Below, piece after piece: positions 1 to 10,412 of a stretch of 64,000 bases of DNA. This DNA comes from Lolium rigidum (Eukaryota; Streptophyta; Magnoliopsida; Poales; Poaceae). Below the pieces are notes generated by a model, which made no database searches, was not told where the DNA came from, and saw only the letters and a list, made by a program, of their open reading frames with translations. Position 1 is the first letter of the stretch, and the number at the start of each line of letters is the position of its first letter. The stretch is taken from positions 36,156,620 through 36,220,619 of the forward strand of contig NC_061511.1 of NCBI RefSeq assembly GCF_022539505.1, given 5' to 3'. The position numbers were made by a program, and so were the translations under genes.

Positions 1-880
1 GAAAACTATAAAGTGCCAATTAGTTCGAGCATGCTTGGCGAATTTTTTAGCAGCATCAAGAAAATATAAATCGTTAGGCCGTCTTGCCCGATACATGATT
101 GAGCTAGAGATAGCAGCCCTACCGTGGATCAACTTGACCGCCGGTGCGTCTCGAGAAGAACGACGGGGAGGGGAAGCTTCTTCTTCGCACGGACGGGACG
201 GGGAGGGAAGCTCTTCGCACGGACGGGGATAAGTTGTGTAGGGGTGGGTGGGGGGTCATGCGGCCGGGCCGCCGGGGTGATAATTAAATGGCGTTTAATG
301 GAGTTGCGTGTGTAATTTGCCGTGCACAAGGTTGAGGAATAGGCGGTTCCCTTTGCCGCGCGCACAATTCAAACTATCCCGCCCATGTAGTTGAAATTCG
401 CCATATTTTCGTTAAATCGACATAAAGTCATGTGAGTGGGGGAAAATTAGCAAAGTTGCTTGAAAAATAGTAAAACTACTGGAATTATCCTTTAAATATG
501 CTCTACTTCGTGTGGAAATCGGGGTGTGGAAGCATGTTGAGCTGTTTTATTTGTACTTTCTTCATTAAAACTCCCATTTTATGCACTTTGGATGGAAAGA
601 AATCATTTGTACATAAATTTTGACAACGCCATTTGCAAACACTAATTGTTTTACATGCCAAGATGCACCCATCCACCAAATATATATGGGGCAAAAGTTT
701 ATCACAATCTAGCAGATATGCACAATTAGTGAGGGACCCCTTTTGATTTTGTGCAATTTCCACTAATTAGGTAGAGAGAAGGGGTTAATTAATTAGGCCA
801 TGTTAGGGGTTATGTGTTTTAGATTAGGTTGTGTGGATTCAAATACAACTTCTTTATTTGTGTGCTATGATTAATCAAAA
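1..880. other. Flank with no recognised feature
   Basis: No gene, LTR end or terminal inverted repeat was recognised. The first 380 bases are GC-rich with a small GGGACGGGGAGGGAAGC-type duplication near 160-225. The remainder is AT-rich. The open frames here are short and overlap on both strands, so I do not call them. Confidence 0.5.
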
Positions 881-962
881 CTAGATTGATCGACTGCGCA
901 CACATTATTAGAGGCGCATGCCTTTGCGCACAAAGTGCATGTGTGTGTTGTTGGCCACCAAT

Positions 963-966
<4 letters not shown>

Positions 967-998
<32 letters not shown>

Positions 999-1007
999 GA
1001 GAGAGAT
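967..1007. repeat. (GA)n microsatellite
   Basis: A nearly pure GA run of about 40 bases in the first, degenerate unit of the array. The same position in later units holds only a short GAGAGAGAGA run, so the microsatellite expanded in this copy. Confidence 0.9.
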
Positions 1008-4000
1008 CTACATACGAGAGAGCGATTGAAATCCCCAAATTAAACACATATATATGTATGCATGGCACATTTAATTTAATTAGAGGACCGCGAGCTAAGG
1101 CACCCCTGGCACTGCTTGATGCACAATTAAGTGTCATTGGCCTATATATAGGGTTTAATTAGGGTTTAGGGTTTAGGGTTAGGAGGTTAGGGTTTAGGAT
1201 CTAGGGTCTAGGGTCTAGGGTTTAATGTTTATGGTGTTTAGGGGTTTAGGGATTAGGGATTAGGGTTTATTTAGGGTTTAAGGTTTATGGATCATCGATC
1301 GAGTGCGCACACACACATTATTAGAGGCACACGCGCCTTTGCGCATAAAGTTCATGTGTATATGTGTGTGTTTTTTGGGCAACAACGATATATAGATGAT
1401 CGAGAGAGAGAGAGATTGAAATTCCCAAGAATATGTTCAAATATATATTAAAATATATGCACTAATGCATGCATGGTAGGCCATGCATGCACACTAATTA
1501 TATATATATTATGAGTAAACTTAATCAAATGTGTTTTCATTCGAGAGAACTTGTCAAAATTCAAGTTAATTAATTTATCATCGATAATTATATAATTAAT
1601 TAATGAATCTCGGGGAGATGTTATACAACATATGATCGATATAGGCCATGTCGTATATATTAATTGGTGTTAATCTACCGTTTAATTTGCTAGCTAGCTG
1701 CTATATATATAGATCGAGCATGTTTTTATTAGATCGGGTTATAGCTAGCTAGTATAGTTTAGGGTTATGTGTTTTAATGAACTAGGGTTTGATTAGCTAG
1801 GGGTTAGTTATATATATGGTTTAGGGTTAATGCATGGCACATTTAATTTAACTAGAGGACCGCGAGCTAGGCACCCTGGCCTGCTTGATGCACAATTAAG
1901 TGTCGTTGGCCTATATATAGGGTTTAATTAGGGTTTAGGGTTAGCTAGGGTTTAGGGTTTAGGGTTTAGTGTTTAGGGTGTTTAGCTAGCTAGGGTCTAG
2001 GGTTTAGTTTAGGGTGTTTAGGGTCTAGGGTTTAGGGTTTAATTAATTAGTGTTTAGGGTGTTTAGGGTTTAGGGTTTAGGGTTTAGTGTTTACGGTGTT
2101 TAGGGTCTAGGATTTAGGGTTTAGTGTTTAGGGTGTTTAGGGTCTAGGGTTTAGTGTTTAGGGTGTTTAGGGTTTAGGGGAGTTTTAGGGTTGTTTAAGG
2201 TTATTTAGGGATCATCGATCGAGTGCGCACACACATTATTAGAGGCACCCCGCGCCTTTGCGCATAAAGTGCATGCGTATATATGTATGTGTGTGTTTTT
2301 TGCCACCAACAACGATATATAGATGATCGAGAGAGAGAGATTGAAATCCCCTAGAATATGTTCAAATATATATTAAAATTGATATAGGCCATGTATATTT
2401 TAATTGGTGTTAATCTACGGTTTGCTAGCTAGCTGCTATATATAGAGCATGTTTTTATTAGATCGGGTTATAGCTAGCTAGTACGGTTTAGGGTTATGTG
2501 TTTTAATTAAGTAGGGTTGATTATCTAGGGTTAGTTACATATATATGGTTTAGGGTTAATGCGCGCATGGCACATTTAATTTAATTAGAGGACCGCGAGG
2601 CACCCCTGGCTCTGCTCGATGCACAATTAAGTGTCGTTGGCCTATACATAGGGTTTAATTAGGGTTTTAGGGTTAGCTAGGGTTTAGGGTTAGGGTTAGG
2701 GTTAGGGTTAGGGTTTAGGGTCTAGGGTTTAGGGTCTAGGGTTTAGGGTTTAGGGTTAGCTAGGGTTTAGGGTTAGGGTTAGGGTTATAGGGTTAGGGTT
2801 AGGGTTAGGGTTTAGGGTTTAGTGTTTAGGGTGTTTAGGGTTTAGGGATTAGGGATTAGGGATTATTAGGGATTAGGGATTTAAGGTTTTAGGGGTTGTT
2901 TAAGGTTTAGGGATCATCGATCGAGTGCGCACACACATTATTAGAGGCACCCGCGCGCGCCTTTACGCATAAAGTGCATGCGTATATATGTGTGTTTTTT
3001 GGGCCACCAATAACGATATATAGATGATCGAGAGAGAGAGATCGAGATTGAAATCCCCAAGAATATATATGTTCAAATATACATTAAAATATATGCACGA
3101 ATGCATTGTAGGCCATGCATGCACACTAATTATATATATATTATGAGGCAACTTAATCAAATGTGTTTTCATTCGAGAGAACTTGTCAAAATTCAAGTTA
3201 ATTAATTTATCACGATAATTATATAATTAATTAAGGAATCTCAGGGATATGTTATACAACATGATCGATATAGGCCATGTATATTTTAATTGGTGTTAAT
3301 CTACGGTTTGCTAGCTAGGCTGTTATATATAGAGCATGTTTTTATTAGATCGGGTTATATCTAGTATAGTTTAGGGTTATGTGTTTTAATTAAGTAGGGT
3401 TGATTAGCTAGGGTTAGTTACATATATATGGTTTAGGGTTAATGCATGGCGCATTTAATTAATTTAATTAGAGGACCGCGAGGCACCCACTGGGCTGCTC
3501 GATGCACAATTAAGTGTCGTTGGCCTATACATAGGGTTTAATTAGGGTTTAGGGTTAGCTAGGGCAGAGGGTTAGGGTTAGGGTTAGGGTTTAGGGTCTA
3601 GGGTATAGGGTTTAGTGTTTAGGGTGTTTAGGGTTTAGGGTTTAGGGATTAGGGATTTAGGGTTTTAGGGTTGTTTAAGGTTTAGGGATCATCGATCGAG
3701 TGCGCACACACATTATTAGATCGAGGCACCCGCGCCTTTACGCATAAAGTGCATGCGTATATATGTGTGTTTTTGGGCCACCAACGATATATAGATGATC
3801 GAGAGAGAGATTGAAATCCCCAAGAATATGTTCAAATATACAATAAAATATATGCACGAATGCATTGTAGGCCATGCATGCACACTAATTATATATATAT
3901 TATGAGGCAACTTAATCAAATGTGTTTTCATTCGAGAGAACTTGTCAAAATTCAAGTTAATTAATTTATCACGATAACTATATAATTAATTAATGAATCT

Positions 4001-4402
4001 CAGGGATATGTTATACAACATGATCGATATAGGCCATGTATATTTTAATTGGTGTTAATCTACGGTTTAATTGCTAGCTAGCTGCTACATATAGAGCATG
4101 TTTTTATTAGATCGGGTTATAGCTAGCTAGTATAGTTTAGGGTTATGTGTTTTAATTAAGTAGGGTTGATTAGCTAGCTAGGGTTAGTTACATATATATG
4201 GTTTAGGGTTAATGCATGGCACATTTAATTTAATTAGAGGACCGCGAGGCACCCCTGGCCTGCTCGATGCACAATTAAGTGTCGTTGGCCTATACATAGG
4301 GTTTAATTAGGGTTTTAGGGTTAGCTAGGGTTTAGGGTTAGGGTTAGGGTTTAGGGTCTAGGGTTTAGGGTCTAGGGTTTAGGGTTTAGGGTTAGCTAGG
4401 GT

Positions 4403-4503
4403 TTAGGGTTAGGGTTAGGGTTAGGGTTAGGGTTAGGGTTAGGGTAGGGTTAGGGTTAGGGTTAGGGTTGGGGTTAGGGTTAGGGTTAGGGTTAGGGTTA
4501 GGG
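4403..4503 (+). repeat. TTAGGG-type telomere-like tract
   Basis: About 100 bases of almost uninterrupted TTAGGG hexamers with one GGGTAGGG and one TTGGGG variant. It lies at the end of the 3688 unit. Shorter runs of the same hexamer are at about 2683-2715 and 2767-2812. Elsewhere in the array the TTTAGGG heptamer, CTAGGG and GTGTTTAGGG dominate. Confidence 0.85.
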
Positions 4504-7020
4504 TTTAGGGTTTAGGGTTTAGTGTTTAGGGTGTTTAGGGTTTAGGGATTAGGGATTAGGGACTATTAGGGATTAGGGATTTAAGGTTTTAGGGGTTGTT
4601 TAAGGTTTAGGGATCATCGATCGAGCGCGCACACACATTATTAGAGGCACTCGCGCGCGCCTTTACGCATAAAGTGCATGCGTATATATGTGTGTTTTTT
4701 GGGCCACCAACGTTATATAGATGATCGAGAGAGAGAGATCGAGATTGAAATCCCCAAGAATATATATGTTCAAATATACATTAAAATATATGCACGAATG
4801 CATTGTAGGCCATGCATGCACACTAATTATATATATATTATGAGGCAACTTAATCAAATGTGTTTTCATTCGAGAGAACTTGTCAAAATTCAAGTTAATT
4901 AATTTATCACGATAATTATATAATTAATTAATGAATCTCAGGGATATGTTATACAACATGATCGATATAGGCCATGTATATTTTAATTGGTGTTAATCTA
5001 CGGTTTGCTAGCTAGCTGTTATATATAGAGCATGTTTTAATTTATTAGATCGGGTTATATCTAGTATAGTTTAGGGTTATGTGTTTTAATTAAGTAGGGT
5101 TGATTAGCTAGGGTTAGTTACATATATATGGTTTAGGGTTAATGCATGGCGCATTTAATTAATTTAATTAGAGGACCGCGAGGCACCCCTGGGCTGCTCG
5201 ATGCACAATTAAGTGTCGTTGGCCTGCTATATACATAGGGTTTAATTAGGGTTTAGGGTTAGCTAGGGCGAGAGGGTTAGGGTTAGGGTTAGGGTTTAGG
5301 GTCTAGGGTATAGGGTTTAGTGTTTAGGGTGTTTAGGGTTTAGGGTTTAGGGATTAGGGATTTAGGGTTTTAGGGTTGTTTAAGGTTTAGGGATCATCGA
5401 TCGAGTGCGCACACACATTATTAGATCGAGGCACCCGCGCCTTTACGCATAAAGTGCATGCGTATATATGTGTGTTTTTTGGGCCACCAACGATATATAG
5501 ATGATCGAGAGAGAGATTGAAATCCCCAAGAATATGTTCAAATATACAATAAAATATATGCACGAATGCATTGTAGGCCATGCATGCACACTAATTATAT
5601 ATATATTATGAGGCAACTTAATCAAATGTGTTTTCATTCGAGAGAACTTGTCAAAATTCAAGTTAATTAATTTATCACGATAATTATATAATTAATTAAT
5701 GAATCTCATGGATATGTTATACAACATGATCGATATAGGCCATGTATATTTTAATTGGTGTTAATCTACGGTTTGCTAGCTAGCTGCTATATATAGAGCA
5801 TGTTTTTATTAGATCGGGTTATAGCTAGCTAGTATAGTTTAGGGTTATGTGTTTTAATTAAGTAGGGTTGATTAGCTAGGGTTAGTTACATATATATGGT
5901 TTAGGGTTAATGCATGGCACATTTAATTTAATTAGAGGACCGCGAGAGGCACCCCTGGCCTGCTCGATGCACAATTAAGTGTCGTTGGCCTATACATAGG
6001 GTTTAATTAGGGTTTAGGGTTAGCTAGGGTTTAGGGTTAGGGTTAGGGTTAGGGTCTAGGCCGGGTTTAGGGTTTAGTGTTTAGGGTGTTTAGGTTTAGG
6101 GATTAGGGATTATATATTTAAGGTTTTAGGGTTGTTTAAGGTTTAGGGATCATCGATCGAGTGCGCACACACATTATTAGAGGCACCCGCGCCTTTACGC
6201 ATAAATTGCATGCATATATATGTGTGTTTTTTGGCCACCAACGATATATAGATGATCGAGAGAGAGAGATTGAAATCCCCAAGAATATGTTCAAATATAC
6301 ATTAAAATATATGCACGAATGCATGGTAGGACATGCATGCACACTAATTATATATATATATTATGAGGCAACTTAATCAAATGTGTTTTCATTCGAGAGA
6401 ACTTGTCAAAATTAGAGTTAATTAATTTATCATGATAATTATATAATTAATTAATGAATCTCAGGGATATGTTATACAACATGACCGATATAGGCCATGT
6501 ATATATTAATTGGTGTTAATCTAAGGTTTGCTAGCTAGCTGCTATATATAGAGCATGTTTTTATTAGATCGGGTTATAGCTAGTATACTTTAGGGTTATG
6601 TGTTTTCATTAAGTAGGGTTGATTAGCTATGGTTAGTTACATATATATGGTTTAGGGTTAATGCATGGCACATTTAATTTAATTAGAGGACCGCGAGGCA
6701 CCCCTGGCTCGCTTGATGCACAATTAAGTGTCGTTGGCCTATATATAGGGTTTAATTAGGGTTTAGGGTTAGGGTTAGGGTTTAGGGTATAGGGTTTAGT
6801 GTTTAGGGTGTTTAGGGTTTAGGGATTAGGGATTAGGGTTTCGGGGTTGTATAAGGTTTAGGGATCATCGATCGAGTGCGCACACACATTATTAGAGGCA
6901 CCCGCGCCTTTGCGCATAAAGTGCATGCGTATAGTTTAGGGTTATTTGTTTTAATTAAGTAGGGTTTGATCAGCTAGGGTTAGTTACATATATATGGTTT
7001 AGGGTTAATGCATGGCACAT

Positions 7021-7666
7021 TACATATAGTTTAAATCTCAAGAATGTTTATACATGATAGGCCATATGTGCAAAGGAATTTTTTCCCTGTGAACTTGTCA
7101 AAATTCAAGTTTATCAGTGCCAATGGAAACTAGTCCAAAAAATTACATAGAGGACCAAAAGTACTAGACAATAACTAATAGAACCTGCAACTTTACAAAA
7201 AGGACCCCAAAACATATAGAAGAAAATCAATCGAGTCCTTCTCGACCGCACATCAGATCTCTGCTCCGCATCCTTTCCGGCAACTCCGTCGCCGGGGACG
7301 CACCACTTGGGACGGTGTCGCCGGTAGTCGCCGGGACGAAGGAGAAGAAGGGCCTCGGCAACGGCATATTGGCTGCGAGAAGGGCCGGCTGAAAGGCCAA
7401 GATGTGCACGGGCAAGACGGATGACGCCGTCGTATGCCCCGAGCTTGTGAACTTTAGCGGCTTGACTTCCCCATTGGCCGGATCCGAAGCACGACCAAAG
7501 CAAGCCTCACCGTTAGCGCCATCACATTGATGGCACCAGATCGAGGTTTGGCCGGCAAGATCCGCCAGATTCACCATAGGCCAGATCTGAAGCCGATGAC
7601 GAGATCCCCGACTCCATTGCGCCATTCTGCTCATGGGAAACACTGGATCTAAGCTTACAACAACAC
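7021..7666 (-). other. GC-rich gene-like fragment, not recognised
   Basis: The interval between the array and a MITE holds a GC-rich block (about 7230-7640) with a 138-codon frame on the minus strand at 7227-7643 and an overlapping 129-codon frame at 7114-7503. Neither protein resembles a family I know. Composition differs sharply from the AT-rich array. It may be a captured exon or the edge of an unrecognised DNA transposon. Confidence 0.3.
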
Positions 7667-7798
7667 TAACTCCCTCGGATCCAAATTAGCTGACTCAACT
7701 TTGCTTATCTAAATATGGATGTATCCACACATGTTTTTACTCTAGATACATACACGTCTAAGGAAAGTTGAATCAATTAATTTAGTTCGGAGGGTGTA
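7667..7798. mobile_element. Stowaway-type MITE (Tc1/Mariner)
   Basis: A 132-bp element bounded by TA. The left end reads ACTCCCTCGGATCCAAATTA and the right end carries its imperfect inverse, ending TCGGAGGGTGTA. GACTCAACTTT on the left pairs with AAAGTTGAATC on the right. This is the usual Stowaway terminal inverted repeat and TA target duplication of cereals. It has no coding capacity. Confidence 0.85.
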
Positions 7799-8213
7799 CA
7801 ATATACAGAGAGAAGTCGGCCTCGTCTCCGGCCGGCGAGGCCGCCGGAGAGAAGGGGAGAGGAGCCGGGGGAGTGGGAGAGACTCGAGAGAGAAAGAGAA
7901 GAGGAAGAAATGAGAGCTCCCTGGGGAAGAACATTATTTTTGTCGTAAAGCTCGTAGCTTGAAACTGAAAATTTCGGCCGCGCGCCAAATCATCCCGCCG
8001 CATCCATTCGAAAATCCCGTGACCAGTTTTACCCTTTTAACCCTGGTCCGGAAGCTACAACCCACCGACCATGGAGGGCTCATTCGGTAACAATGAAATA
8101 TCTTGCCTAGATCCCGAACCCTCCCCACGGGCCCACACCCACCCACCAACCATTCGCCCCATTAGCTCAAAAATACTCTCACACGCCAAAGCTGCGACTC
8201 TCTACGGTACTAG
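7799..8213. other. Non-coding stretch, possible promoter or 5' region
   Basis: GC-rich flank between the MITE and the first ATG of the hypothetical gene region. No TATA box or repeat was recognised with confidence. Short minus-strand frames at 7782-8149 have no recognisable similarity. Confidence 0.3.
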
Positions 8214-8474
8214 ATGCGCTTCGCCGCCGGCATACTCCTCCACGGCGTAGCCTTGATCGTGTTGGCTGTCCACCCACCGATCCGCTCCCCCGCCGCCCTC
8301 GTCACCGACGGATCCGCTTCACCGCCGACCTCGCCACCGACGGATCCGCTTCACCGCCGACCTCGCCACCGACGGATCCGCTTCACCGCCGACCTCGCCA
8401 CCGACTACCTCGGCGCGGCGGCTGTATCAACTTCACCGAATCCCTTGCCGGCCAACCGGATGCTGCTTCACTAA
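8214..8474 (+). other. Possible first exon or chance ORF
   Basis: An 86-codon frame starting with a hydrophobic stretch (residues about 4-20) in a GC-rich block upstream of the exon-like sequences at 9.3-10.1 kb. It contains the out-of-phase 32-bp repeat. It could be a 5' exon of the downstream gene, but no splice donor that joins it convincingly to 9349 was found. Confidence 0.25.
8304..8402 (+). repeat. 32-bp tandem repeat, three copies
   Basis: GACGGATCCGCTTCACCGCC begins at 8307, 8339 and 8371, a 32-bp period. Because 32 is not a multiple of three, each copy is read in a different frame within the 86-codon open frame 8214-8474. This argues against a selected protein at this place. Confidence 0.85.
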
Positions 8475-8794
8475 CGCCCGCTTCTGCTGAACCAGGGTCC
8501 ATTCATCGTCTCCCGCGTTCGCCGCCGCTGGAATGCAACTTGCCGCCCCCGTCCACCCCGCCGCAGCTTGGTTAGTACGGCTGGCCCGTTAGATCGCGGT
8601 GTTTCTTTAGCCATGTTTTGTGTAGTTATTTGCGGATCTCATATGCCGTTAACTTTCTTGATGTGTTGCTTCGCATGAAGTTTGTTTAAATATTGTACGA
8701 GTACAAAAGCATTATCCGGTCGCTACCATCCTGTTCATTCTACGACACCTGTGTGCATCCACATATTTATAGCCTTATACCCATTCATTTGCTG

Positions 8795-9000
8795 CCAACT
8801 TGTTTTTGTACTTGCATGCTATTGTCGCACTTGCTTTTATAGTCATGCTATGGGCATTTCTAATCTGCTTGTTCTTATACCACGTCATTAGCTCACCGCT
8901 AGCTGCTAGTCTGTTTTCTCGTGTCCGCTATTCTCACACTTGCTTTTATAATCATGCTATGTGCATTTCCAATCTGCTTTCTATTATACCTCGTCTTTAG
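8795..9000 (+). repeat. Tandem duplication of about 110 bp
   Basis: The sequence around 8827-8900 (CACTTGCTTTTATAGTCATG...) recurs with changes at about 8937-9000 (CACTTGCTTTTATAATCATG...). It looks intronic, lying between the GC-rich block and the exon-like 9349-9660 segment. Confidence 0.7.
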
Positions 9001-9348
9001 CTTATATAGTTATTGCTTGCGTGCATGTCTGGTCTTTGTATTATCGTAGGCTGACTTGTCAATGTTATTTTTCCTAGGGATTGATCATGCGAACCACTTA
9101 TTAGAACATCCAACATTAACGGCGGGGACGCTAGGGAAGGTTGGAATCTGAGTTCTTGGTTGGTAATTTTGGCGGTTTACTTCCGTTATTATCTATAACC
9201 TATATGCATTGTTCCTTATGCAAGAGATTAACACTTGGAACCCTGCCATAGCAATGCCATTCATGCTTTACTATGTTTCGCCTATTTGATATGCTTGTCT
9301 TGGAGAAAGCTGCGAAGGTGATTTGAACACGACATTTGGTCATTCTTA

Positions 9349-10118
9349 ATGCCGGTTTACTTTATGTGGAAAACCTTGGCATTACCCTACTCTAAATCTG
9401 AATGTCCGAAATTCGTATCTCATGCAAAGCAACATCTAGTTGGTTTTAATCGATATCACGGTAAATATTGGCTTATTCATTTGGCGGCTCAAGTTTTTTG
9501 TTATTTGAAACCAGGTGACTTGGTCTTAAATGTGATATCTAAACACGGATTAAGGACAATGGAGCGAGGAGGATTAGCATTTCACTTGATGGCTGAACCT
9601 AAAATGACAGGCATGTTGACCACGACTAGTGCACGCAAGAGAAGGACTCGCAGCGAGCCGGTATGTGCTTAGTACATGCATCTTATCTTATCTTGTGCTT
9701 ATTTACGCTACATCGTTGTTATCCGATCTCTACATTGCGTAATACATGTTTGAATAGTTAATTGTTGTAACTATGTTTGCAATGTTACCAGAATGCGGTT
9801 TTAATGAAGGGAGTCATCATTAGAAGATAGTCGCCAAAAAAGGATCTGTAGCGACCCTGTGCAACATTATGATGTAAGTTTGTGCTTAGTACAAGTTCCA
9901 TACATTGTCTTATTTATGCAACTTGTTATTATCTTATATCTACATTGCATAATAAATGTTTGCATAGTTTCGTTTAACTCTTTTTGCATTATTATCAGAA
10001 TGCAGTTGTGATGAAGCAATCTTCATTAGAAGTGAGGCCCACAAAAACTTCTGATATTTCTTCTGATGCATCTTCTCATAGCCGTCAACCTAGACCATTG
10101 CTTTCATCAAACGAGTAA
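9349..10118 (+). CDS. Hypothetical small multi-exon gene (exons 9349-9660 and 9999-10118)
   Basis: I do not recognise this protein. Exon A (9349-9660, 104 codons, KRRTRSEP at its end) is followed by a good donor, GTATGT at 9661. Two acceptors follow: one ends at 9791 (ATGTTACCAG) and one at 9998 (ATTATCAG). Joining exon A to 9999-10118 keeps the frame and adds 39 Ser/Thr-rich codons before TAA at 10116. Using the 9792-9873 exon brings TAG at 9828-9830. The two acceptor regions are tandem duplicates of each other. Exon A is basic, with no signal peptide or membrane segment seen. The upstream start is uncertain: the real protein may begin in an unseen exon. It could also be a captured gene fragment or a pseudogene, as the surroundings are all transposons. 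Confidence 0.4.
9670..10031 (+). repeat. Tandem duplication of intron end plus exon start
   Basis: Segment 9670-9835 (TTAGTACATGCAT... to ...TCATTAGAAG) recurs at about 9888-10031, including the polypyrimidine tract, the splice acceptor CAG and the first codons AATGC(G/A)GTT. The first copy has acquired an in-frame stop; the second stays open. Confidence 0.75.
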
Positions 10119-10412
10119 ATATCTCAAGGTCTGTACTTTATAAAAGACATGGTATTGTTGCTTTAAGATCCGTAGCTGATATGTTGACAAAGAGTACACA
10201 AGATTCAATCAAGGCGATTGCCAAATGTCAACGTGTTATTGATGATGCTAATAGAAGTCCTCAATGATTCTATGTAATTTTTTTATTTGGGCACATGAAT
10301 TGCCTTGTAATTTTCCTACTTGTTTTATTTGTGTATGTAATTGTGTGTATCATTGATATCAGATTTTAGGCTCATGAAATTTAATGCAAGTTGACTAGTC
10401 AAACAAGTAGGG
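10119..10412. other. Downstream flank of the hypothetical gene
   Basis: AT-rich sequence up to the CACTA end. It contains TTGTAATTTTCC and ATTGTGTGTATC stretches compatible with a 3' UTR, but no clear polyadenylation signal. No other feature was recognised. Confidence 0.3.

Larger units (their letters stand above)
881..7020 (+). repeat. Satellite-like array: complex unit plus telomere-like tract
   Basis: The marker ATCATCGATCGAGTGCGCAC recurs at 1291, 2211, 2913, 3688, 4613, 5393, 6149 and 6864 (spacings 920, 702, 775, 925, 780, 756, 715). An older, shorter copy starts near 881. Each unit carries in order: the CGATCG/GCGCAC head, an AGAGGCACCCGCGCC block, a short GA run, an AT-rich segment with CATGCATG and TTAATTAATT, a GCTAGCTAGC segment, an AGAGGACCGCGAGG block, and a degenerate telomere-like tract of about 115-310 bp. 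Length differences come mostly from the telomere-like tract and from an internal deletion of about 190 bp in the 2211 unit. The last unit is internally deleted and ends near 7020. The recurrent 72-79 codon reading frames in the units are a by-product of the repetition. Confidence 0.9.

Noticed and set aside
2963..5661. Recurrent 72-79 codon minus-strand ORF in the satellite units
   Set aside because: It appears because the units are repeated. It changes length and C terminus between units and is absent from others, and has no start context or domain.
1150..6863. A true chromosome end within the window
   Set aside because: The telomere-like tracts are degenerate, interrupted and followed by more units and other DNA, so they are interstitial.
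881..7020. CRISPR-like or tRNA/rRNA arrays
   Set aside because: The repeats are hundreds of bases long without short unique spacers, and no cloverleaf or rRNA core sequence was recognised anywhere in the window.
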